Positions 20,401-27,678 of a stretch of DNA of 27,678 bases are shown piece after piece; the stretch's first letter is position 1; every line of letters starts with the position of its first letter. Under the pieces are notes generated by a model. That model was not told where the DNA came from. It saw only the letters and a list, made by a program, of their open reading frames with translations, and made no database searches. Source of the stretch: Emmonsiellopsis sp. PD_33 (taxonomy: Eukaryota; Ascomycota; Eurotiomycetes; Onygenales; Ajellomycetaceae); contig JANTQF010000419.1 in NCBI GenBank assembly GCA_032988165.1, positions 1-27,678 of the forward strand, read 5' to 3'. A program made the position numbers and the translations under genes.

Positions 20401-23086
20401 CTGATGATACTTATTAATTGTGTCACACTGTAAACAAGAGATCTCTTTAGTAGTAATAATAGAATATATAAATTCTCTAGCATACATATAGCATAAGATT
20501 GACCTCTTTCTAAAGAAGTTTAAGAAGTTCATCTGCTGTTACATTAATAACCTAGTTACTATGAGTATTACTATGAAAAAACATGACAAATATCTGAGAA
20601 AGATCTTTACTCTGTTTCATAATAAAAATATAATTATTAACCTGAAGAAGGTATTTATTAGTTTTCCTTTAGTTAGATTGCTAGAGTATAAGATCTCATC
20701 TCTAGGCCTCATACTAATGAAGGATCAGATCACTGCACTAGTAAGAATCACATTCTCAAGAAACCTGAAGAACCTAAAGACTTATCTTGATACAACAGAA
20801 TGGCTGTAAAACTATATACTCTTTTATATCTATCATGTAGAGCCCCTACAGGCACATAAGATGATGCTCCTCAAGAATACACCAGTAAAAGAGAGATTAT
20901 AAATCTAATTCTCTGCCTGAATACCTCTTGGAAAGCCCACAGAAAAAGAAGAGAAGGCTTTCAATAACATATAAGTAGTATTTATCAAGAGTTTGTTTCT
21001 GATACATCATGACAGCATGTAATACCTCTTTTTTGATGTTGATGTTTCTAAACAGAGAGGCTTTAAAATGATAATATTCCATGTAAAATCAGAATAAGTA
21101 TCACTCAAGAAGATATAGTATAGGAAAATCCTAGACTTTGAGACCTTACCTTCATTAATTATAATGAAGCTCATTATGTTCCTCTCCAAGATCCTCATAT
21201 CAGTAGAAATCAGATACTAGCCAACTAAACTGGAGGTTATATGTCTGATCTAAGTGCTCAAAAAAGTACAACACATGGTTGAGGCTACAGAACTTCCAGT
21301 GATTATATATATTAACCATTCAGTCACACTACAAATCATCAGATAGATATCACTAACTACCTCTTCCACAGATAAGCTTAACTTAAGACTCATTCAAGCT
21401 ACTCAATACATACAGCAATTCAACCTATAAATATTTTATAAACCTGGCTGTACATATATCATCCTAGATGCTCTATCTTAATTGCAGTCAGATACACCTA
21501 CAGATCAGAATGAGCCTCTAGAAGACCTAACTGCTAAGACTATAGATATATTCCTAGTGAATTACATAGCTATAGTAATTATAATGTCTCTATAGTTCTA
21601 GTAAAGACTCCTAGATGCCTACCAGCAAGACTCAAGGCTAGTCACAATTTTGGAAGTCATAAAAGTAAATAGTGTATTACCCATAAAAAATCAATTCAAA
21701 CTACTATATCACATTAATTCTGATAATAACCTACTATATTACAATTATGAAGACACCACACAGCTCTGCATTCCTCAGCCCCTTATTGGTAACATCATTA
21801 AAATCACACACTTAGATGCACACCTTGGACTGCAGTAGACTATAGAGAAGTTGGATGGGTTATCCATCTATAAGAAGACTCACCTTATTAAAGAATATAT
21901 TTACTACTGCCTCAGCTGCCTCCAGAATGCTACCTACTACCATAAACTATATAGCACACTGTAGCTAATCATTATGGAGCCATTCCTATTCCATACTATT
22001 ATGATTGACATTGTTCTTAATCTTCCCAAAGGACAATTTAACACTGGTATGATCATTACTTGCAAAGTAAGCAAGAGAACAGTCTTCATCCTAGGATGTT
22101 AGAATTAGGATGTAGAATCCTGAGCTAAGCTATTCATTAAGTAGCTAGTAATAAATGACTGAGGCATACTATCTTATATCATTTTGAATAGAGATAGGAA
22201 GTTTCTCAGTCAATTCTGAGTAATGATCTTCAAGTCCCTTGGGGTAGAACTTCTCTATACTATAACTTACCATCCTCAAGTAGATGGCTAATTAGAGATT
22301 ATAAATCAGATGTATGAAATTACTCTTCAACACATAATTACAGCACTGAAAGATCCATGGCAATGAGAGGACTTAGCTCTCTTACTTTAAATACTCTTTA
22401 ATAGTGTTATAGTATTAGTAATGAGAATATCCCCCTACTAATATATATATAGCTAAAAGCTCAAATCACTGCTTCAGCTAGTACAGGCTTTTTAAAATCA
22501 GAATTCCCAGAACTTCTTTAACTATCTTAATGCAAATAAGGTACTCCACACAGCAGCAGTGTTCATAAAGAAATACTATGATAAGAAGTACACCTCAAGG
22601 TTCTTCATCACAGGTGATAAGGTCCTTCTCTGAATTGGCAAAGGCTATAACACACCTCTACTCCAAGCTTATGGCAAGTTTGCTTCTTAATATGCAGGTT
22701 TCTTTATAATCCTCTGCCAGGTTAGCAGCCTTGCCTATCTCCTGGACCTCCTAGTGTACTTTCAGGTACACCCTATAATATCCATTGCTCATTTAGAACC
22801 TACCCCCCAGGAAGAGGACCCCTTTGGGTGCATCCTACTGACATTAGGCCCTGTAGCAATGGAAGGCAATATATTAGAATGATAATTATATGAACTTGAG
22901 AAAATACTAGTAAAATGAACTAAGAACCTCAAATGTGACATAAAGATTAAATATCTCATGCAATGGAAAGAGTATAGACCAGAAGAGGACTAATAGTACT
23001 CTGTATACACCCTACTAAATATAAAAAAACTCATATAATAATATGAGTGCAAATAAGAAGAATTCTGTTTGCCATTGATCCCATAA
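17447..23086 (+). pseudogene. Degenerate gag-pol, single reading frame
   Basis: Recognisable protein continues in one frame over about 1880 codons with many stops (TAA/TAG/TGA) and no detectable frameshift. Gag-like sequence lies at about 17,447-18,780: a YWDIYMFTNWLKVATLTRDA core near 17,813, then a Tyr/Asn/Gln-rich part. The protease is at about 19,085-19,480 with NSGC in place of DSG (19,118). Reverse transcriptase is at about 20,100-20,820 with YINN in place of YxDD (20,540-20,551). RNase H follows at about 20,900-21,500. Integrase spans about 21,780-22,450, with HHCC zinc residues (21,801-21,935), a DRDRKF-like second acidic motif (RDRKFLSQF, 22,192) and the glutamate region near 22,285. 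A chromodomain-like tail lies at 22,940-23,010. Stops and Asp-to-Asn changes all fit C-to-T/G-to-A mutation. It cannot encode an active polyprotein. Confidence 0.9.
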
Positions 23087-23845
23087 TAGTGAGGCTGACC
23101 CTCAAAGATGGTGGCCTAGAAATCCTAAATCCTTATAAATAAACCTAAAAGTGCTTTTCAGTTTCCCCTATATAAGTAGAGATCATGAGATTATATCCAC
23201 AGAATTTTCATACCTTTATCTGTTATCAAAAGCCCTCCATGCCTGGATTATCACTATTTACTATGAAATGTTCATTGCTCTATTAGAACTATACTGCTCT
23301 ACACTAGTTATATTCTATTTACCTATATGTCTTTCACTAGTCTTACCCCTATTTACTTGTATATGCAAGCTCTTACTTATAGATGTACTGCTCTAATTAG
23401 CTTCAGCTACTCTACCCACTATAGATACTGAACCACAGAATATAGAACTTCCATGGTAAATACTGTTGTTAGGGTACATTTCTAAGCTGATATTCACCAC
23501 ATATATGGAAGACCTATCACAATGAACCTCCTAACCCCCTAGCCTGCCTACCCTTACATCTATTATTATGATAAATTCACCAACAATACTTTACTTAAAT
23601 AAAGAAGACATATAAACCCCCTAATTAACTTCTACCAGCCTATTCAATCTACCAACTCTTAACACCTCCACAGTGATTTGAGAGACCACACATAGAACAT
23701 CCAGCCTGCTCATCTATCTATTAGTAAATATCATGGAATTTTCAATAGCATGACACCCTTTAAGTACTTGTAGTTGGTAGTATCTGATAACCCCCTTACT
23801 CCTGCTCACACATCAAAGAAATAATATAAGACATCCATCCTGATT
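23087..23845 (+). other. Spacer between pol and the extra ORF
   Basis: It contains no recognised domain. An 81-codon hydrophobic frame at 23,151-23,396 is in a different frame from gag-pol and the extra ORF and is probably a T-rich artefact. The spacer may hold a promoter for the downstream ORF or be untranslated. Confidence 0.4.
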
Positions 23846-25618
23846 ATGGGCCAGTCCAGTGCAAAAGGAAAAGGTAAGATGGCAGCTCAGCAGGCTGAAG
23901 ACAATAAAGCTATTGAAAACATCAAGATAATAAGTTATACAGAGGAATATGCTATAGAGTTCATTGCTAAGATGTGTAAATACACTCTACCTCTAGAGGT
24001 AATCTCCACTGAATCTATGAGCACACTCAAGAAAGTCATTAATAGTATGAACAGGCAAGCTACAAATCAAGACCTACACAATAGCTATTACATTTCCAAA
24101 GTGTAAGAGTAATCAGAGAAACAGGCTAACAAGGAGTATAAAAAGGAGATGCTATGGGTTACAGGCAATACTTTGTGATACTTGCCTCTTAAGATATACC
24201 TTGACCCAGAGAATGAATGTAACTTCAAGGGACTGTCACCTAATATACTGTCAGTGGAGAATAAAGTAGAATTAAGAAAGCTTAAAATTAGAATGACTAT
24301 TAATGGGATGAAGTCAAAAGTGACTATAAACTACAATATAGGAGATACTACAGAGATTTATAACTACAATGAACCTGTATATCTGTGTCTCACTGCAAAG
24401 AATCTGGGCTATAAGTATTGTGATTTACTGGGATGTCATCTTTGAGAGAATCAAGTACACTTTGACCTGACATACACTATCAAGAATAATCATGATGCTG
24501 CTGCCAAGCAAGTCCAGAGCTAATGAAATACAGATAAAATCATAATGGAAAATATACACTATACTTAACTCTATAATTAGTAAGTAGAAACTCATAACTG
24601 GGAAATCAATCTTTTAATCACTGAATGACACTAAGGAAACACTACCATATTTCCCTCTGATATAATTAAAGATCAAGTCAATGAGGCTGTAGATAACCTG
24701 CAGGAACAAAACAAAAAGAAGTGTGTTAATCAGACTAAATTGTATAATATTAGATGCCCCTTAACTGACATAATTAGAAGCTAATATATTAGTTGCATAG
24801 ATGCAGAGATCCTGCAGTGCTTCTATGGAGAATAAAGACAGATAGACAGCCCAGTAAATGTAATAGATGACAGCTCCCCCAGTAAATAAATTGAGGAGGA
24901 TGACTCTAATAGCAATGCATCTATAGAGTAACTTACTGCAAGCTCCCCTTACACAGTCAGCATCATCTCCACTGTAACTACTATTATAGTCACATTATCT
25001 CATGCTGTAAGTATCAGTGCTCAGCAGCCAGACCTGCCCATAAACCTTTAAGTAATCAAATGTATCACAACCCTCTACAATATAGGCAGGGAAGACACCC
25101 TTGAAGAGGTCAATCAGCTCCATGCCACAGGAATATCTCACACCAAAATATACATACTACCTGCTGATGAATTGCACCAGGCCATCAATAAGGTTTAAGC
25201 TCAAGTCCTTGCCAAGGAGAAAGCTTAATATGATGCCATAAAGAATAAAGCCATCCACCTCATAATGATATTGTATAATCTAGAGGAATGAGAAGCTCAG
25301 TAGGTTACTCAGCAGTACTATCATATAGAAGTCACATATACTACTATGCTCAATAAAAGTGCACAGAAGATCAACAAGAATATTGATGCTATCATACAGG
25401 TTAATAATTAAAATATCACTAAGCCTACTAACAGCACATACTGAGAAGAGGCAATTAAATGAGTTGCACATCTATGGAACCTCTACTGTGAGGAGGCAGA
25501 AAACACAGTTGACTTGTAAATAGATAAAGGTGTTATTTACTGGGTCATACTTGAGATGCCACAGGCTGAACTAAAGAGTGCACTGAACAAGTTAAATGCA
25601 GAGATGAATGTAGAATAG
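23846..25618 (+). pseudogene. Unrecognised extra ORF downstream of pol (degenerate, about 590 codons)
   Basis: From ATG 23,846 one frame stays protein-like to about 25,618, interrupted by roughly two dozen stops of the kind made by C-to-T/G-to-A change. It opens with MGQSSAKGKGKMAAQQAEDN, a basic Gly/Lys start. The first 86 codons and codons at 24,182-24,442 are fully open. The middle segment (about 24,180-24,450) alternates hydrophobic and polar residues, as in beta strands. About 24,850-25,020 is acidic and then Ser/Thr-rich. About 25,050-25,600 is charged and probably helical or coiled-coil. No retroviral envelope features (signal peptide, furin-like site, TM anchor) are visible, and I recognise no family. 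It shares the numerical frame of gag-pol, so one ancestral readthrough is conceivable, but the 760-bp spacer argues for a separate transcript or internal initiation. Confidence 0.55.
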
Positions 25619-25688
25619 ATGGATGATTCTATTTATTAAGTTAAATGTAGAAGATGAATGCCAAATAAATGGATAGTTCTATTTATCC
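25589..25688. repeat. Imperfect tandem duplication of about 50 bp
   Basis: Two adjacent units start AAGTTAAATG at 25,589 and 25,638 and end TCTATTTAT. They differ by a few substitutions and small indels. They straddle the apparent end of the extra ORF, so they may have duplicated its C-terminus or stop. Confidence 0.75.
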
Positions 25689-25818
25689 TATTAATATGTT
25701 TCCTTTTCTTTCCTTCCTTATGCTGAAACATTCTTTATATTCTCTACTAAAATGTTCTTTACTTTTACTCTGTTAAGCCAGCATGGAAGTACCACAATAA
25801 GGGCATCACATGCTTTTT

Positions 25819-25827
25819 GAAAGGAGG
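25819..25827 (+). other. Polypurine tract
   Basis: GAAAGGAGG lies four bases before the right LTR, where plus-strand priming is expected. Confidence 0.6.
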
Positions 25828-25831
25828 CAAT

Positions 25832-25992
25832 TATTATGCACCTACACTTCACACCATGGAGTAACTGGTATGCTTAGTCACACAGTTAGCTTAGTCAGGC
25901 CCTGAGGTATAAATACCCACAGGCAGCCCAGGAACCATAGAAATACAACCTTATTCTATACAATGTTTTCATCTCAAGTTATCTCAATTACA
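25832..25992 (+). repeat. Right (3') LTR, 161 bp
   Basis: It has the same length as the left LTR. The first dinucleotide is TA instead of TG, one of 19 transitions between the copies; it ends in CA. At five places this copy and the left copy show CA/TG or TG/CA, implying ancestral CpGs. Confidence 0.95.
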
Positions 25993-25997
25993 AAAAC
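25993..25997. repeat. Target-site duplication, right copy (AAAAC)
   Basis: It is an exact match to 15,942-15,946. Confidence 0.9.
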
Positions 25998-26309
25998 CAC
26001 TGAGATGATCAGAAGATATTATGATATGAGAAAAATATATATCTAAAATAAGTTTCAGTTTACAGTATCATATATCTATATGTTGCCTTTTTATTCATCA
26101 AGCTATCTCTTAGTGATTTAAAGTCATATAATCAATTAGAGTCCTACATTAAGACCTATATAAGGTCTGTATAAAGCTTGAACTGAATGAAAAATAACTT
26201 TAGAGATCAAAAAAAGCTTCTGATCTGCTGCAGAATGAGATGTCATAAAATAAGCTTATAAAATATTAGATTAGAAGTTAAAGAATGAAACTTTATAATT
26301 AAGAACTAT
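25998..26309. other. AT-rich, CpG-free flank, no gene
   Basis: These roughly 310 bases, rich in TATA and AAG runs, have no open frame and no recognised repeat. They were continuous with the DNA left of 15,942 before the retrotransposon inserted. Confidence 0.5.
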
Positions 26310-26528
26310 CTATCTCTTCCTCTTTAAAGATCCTATAGAAGATTCATTAGTATTACTATTAGAAGAAGAAAAAGTATCTTCAGTGTCAGAATCCTTCTGA
26401 TTATTATTGAAGAAGATAATAGAGGCCTCATCCCTTGAGCTTGAATTCCCAGAAGATATTAAAGATTCAGTATCAGATAGGAGTGAACTTGAAGAGTATG
26501 ACCTCTTTCTTCTCTTTAAAGATCTCAT
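26310..26528 (-). CDS. Small Ser-rich basic ORF, hypothetical (72 aa)
   Basis: It is an uninterrupted ATG-to-stop frame in otherwise stop-laden DNA. Both ends are basic (RSLKRRKR at the start, GSLKRKR at the end) and the middle is Ser/Asp/Glu/Asn-rich, so it looks intrinsically disordered with NLS-like ends. The two ends share a DNA motif, GATCTTTAAAGAG, so an internal duplication is possible. It may be an exon or a remnant of a transposon gene, or chance. No function is assigned. Confidence 0.25.
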   Translation of the reverse strand: MRSLKRRKRSYSSSSLLSDTESLISSGNSSSRDEASIIFFNNNQKDSDTEDTFSSSNSNTNESSIGSLKRKR

Positions 26529-26624
26529 AATCTAATCTAATGCATGTAAGAGTAGCTTACTTGATGTAGCATTCTCATCATTTTTTTCTTTTTTTTATTA
26601 GTATTTACTCTCATATTTTCTCTA

Positions 26625-27452
26625 TCTTCAGCAGCAGATAGTGGTACAAGTAGAGACCTCAATGAGGTTAATAGAGATTTATTAGTAAAGAAGGTAGCAA
26701 TTTAAGAGGTACTTGAAGTTATAATAATAGAGACTTTACACCACTTGATGGCTCTATTACTAGAGAAAAGAAGAAGTAAGTCAGTAAATATAAAGTAAAA
26801 AACTAGATGAGAAGATATACTAAATAGGAGTTACTAAGCTAGTAGGATTAGAGCTAAAAATAATAGAGATATTAATATTACTCAAGTAAATAAATTGCTT
26901 GATGATTATAATGAGAGATCTCTTTCCTTTATAAGTAAAAAACTTAATGATATCATTACTAATAGAAATTAAATTCTTAATATACAGTAGGAAGATATAG
27001 TTTCAACATGAAGATTCTGAGAAAATATAATAGATATTAAAGACTCTAAACTTAGAATATTTATTATCACTGCAGCTCTCATAGATCTTAATAGTGATCT
27101 TAAAAACACAATTAGGATAATCAGCAGGCATGTCACAATAAGTAATATAAATAATAATAATAAATAAAGATAGACTATTAAAGCTAATACTAGTCTCTAT
27201 ATACTTAGAGAAACTAACAGCTCTAAGGCCTAACTAAGAATAAAAAAATGAGACTATCATAATAATATTAAGTATAATAGTTATATTAGTTGTAGAAATA
27301 TACTTCACAGCTAGAGTACTCTTAGTTTAAATAAATATATCCTTCATGAAATTCAGCTAACTAAAGTTATAAATCTGAAGCACTATAAGTAGCTTCAGCT
27401 CAACCTTAAGATCTAGGATGTCATGAATAGACTGGCCGCTGGGACCAGGTAA
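26625..27452 (+). pseudogene. Degenerate unknown reading frame, about 275 codons
   Basis: One plus-strand frame stays protein-like across roughly 830 bases with TAA/TAG/TGA stops of the C-to-T type and no frameshift. Open stretches include a charged, helical-looking one at about 26,862-26,970 and another at about 27,030-27,165. The frame ends GTR then TAA inside the first arm of a hairpin at 27,443. It is probably a decayed gene of a second mobile element; no family is recognised. Confidence 0.35.
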
Positions 27453-27474
27453 ATATATATATACTTACCTGGTC
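27443..27474. repeat. Hairpin: 10-bp perfect inverted repeat with a 12-nt AT loop
   Basis: GACCAGGTAA (27,443-27,452) and TTACCTGGTC (27,465-27,474) flank ATATATATATAC. It lies just after the only CpG in the area (27,437). Confidence 0.85.
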
Positions 27475-27496
27475 ACTCATTTTTCATTAATAGTTA

Positions 27497-27605
27497 GTCC
27501 CATTTCATACATGTTTTATTACTTTTCCTGCATGGTCCCATTTGGTCCCATAGGCATAAAACCAAACCAAACCAAACCAAACAGGACCATGTAGTTTAGT
27601 CCCAT
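27497..27605 (+). repeat. Four GTCCCAT motifs
   Basis: Copies lie at 27,497, 27,535, 27,545 and 27,599, with a related inverted GGGACC at 27,441. Clustered short motifs of this kind are seen in subterminal regions of some DNA transposons; that is an inference here. Confidence 0.5.
27561..27582. repeat. ACCAA pentanucleotide repeat
   Basis: Four full ACCAA units plus AC in tandem sit between the GTCCCAT motifs. Confidence 0.9.
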
Positions 27606-27678
27606 TATAAACTAAAATATTTTATATTTTAAATAAGTTAAAATGTATTTTAAATGACTTTTTAAAACTAGGAAATTT
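27606..27678. other. AT-rich end of window
   Basis: This is almost pure A/T with short TTTTAAA-type runs. No feature can be supported. Confidence 0.5.

Larger units (their letters stand above)
15947..25992 (+). mobile_element. Complete, inactivated Ty3/gypsy (chromovirus-like) LTR retrotransposon
   Basis: The 10,046-bp element is bounded by 161-bp direct LTRs and a perfect 5-bp target duplication. The order is LTR, PBS, long leader, gag, protease, reverse transcriptase, RNase H, integrase, chromodomain-like end, spacer, extra ORF, polypurine tract, LTR. Integrase after RNase H and a chromo-like tail place it in Ty3/gypsy chromoviruses. All protein frames are riddled with stops, and I find no CpG inside the element beyond the one in the left LTR, so it is dead. 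The extra 2.7 kb between pol and the 3' LTR makes it unusually long for a chromovirus. Confidence 0.95.

Noticed and set aside
23151..23396. 81-codon hydrophobic ORF, possible membrane or envelope remnant
   Set aside because: Hydrophobicity follows from T-rich DNA; it is in a different frame from neighbouring real frames and has no family features.
27443..27490. Helitron 3' terminus
   Set aside because: A hairpin is present but no CTRR end follows within the usual distance.
1..27678. CRISPR array, bacterial operon or phage system
   Set aside because: Spliced eukaryotic genes throughout; no regularly spaced repeat-spacer pattern was seen.

Overview
The window is nuclear DNA of a filamentous ascomycete, probably a Eurotiomycete (Aspergillus/Penicillium type). 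The evidence is short introns (52-118 nt) with GTA/GTG donors and CTAAC-like branch sites, plus a recognisable fungal gene set. This placement is inferred from gene style; no database was consulted.

It has three parts. (1) Bases 1-117 are AT-rich and CpG-free, and they cut off a type B carboxylesterase gene. (2) Bases about 118-15,800 form a normal, CpG-containing gene island. It carries the esterase fragment (-), a full-length ABCC/MRP-type ABC transporter (-, with a 65-nt first exon), the SCF ubiquitin-conjugating enzyme Cdc34 (+, 3 exons), a prolyl iminopeptidase broken by one extra base (+, 3 exons), a BXI1/TMBIM (Bax inhibitor-1 family) membrane protein (-, 3 exons) and a GT90/CAP10 glycosyltransferase (+). 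Two divergent promoters serve ABC/cdc34 and bxi1/GT90. These are housekeeping or stress functions and do not look like one pathway or a secondary-metabolite cluster. (3) From about 15,805 to the end is an AT-rich, mutated repeat block in which I find no CpG by eye between about 15,955 and 27,436.

The block is dominated by one complete but dead Ty3/gypsy (chromovirus-like) LTR retrotransposon at 15,947-25,992. It has 161-bp LTRs, a perfect 5-bp target duplication (AAAAC), a PBS resembling initiator tRNA-Met with one G-to-A change, and a polypurine tract. A single-frame gag-pol is full of stops and has Asp-to-Asn changes at the protease and reverse-transcriptase active sites. Downstream of pol is a separate degenerate ORF of about 590 codons (23,846-25,618) that I do not recognise; it is the best candidate here for something undescribed. 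The two LTRs differ only by transitions. At five ancestral CpGs one LTR shows TG and the other CA, a record of strand-independent C-to-T decay (RIP or methyl-CpG deamination) after insertion.

To the right of the element lie a small Ser-rich basic ORF, another degenerate reading frame, a 10-bp-arm hairpin and repeated GTCCCAT motifs. Together they may be the end of a second, unidentified transposon that runs out of the window.
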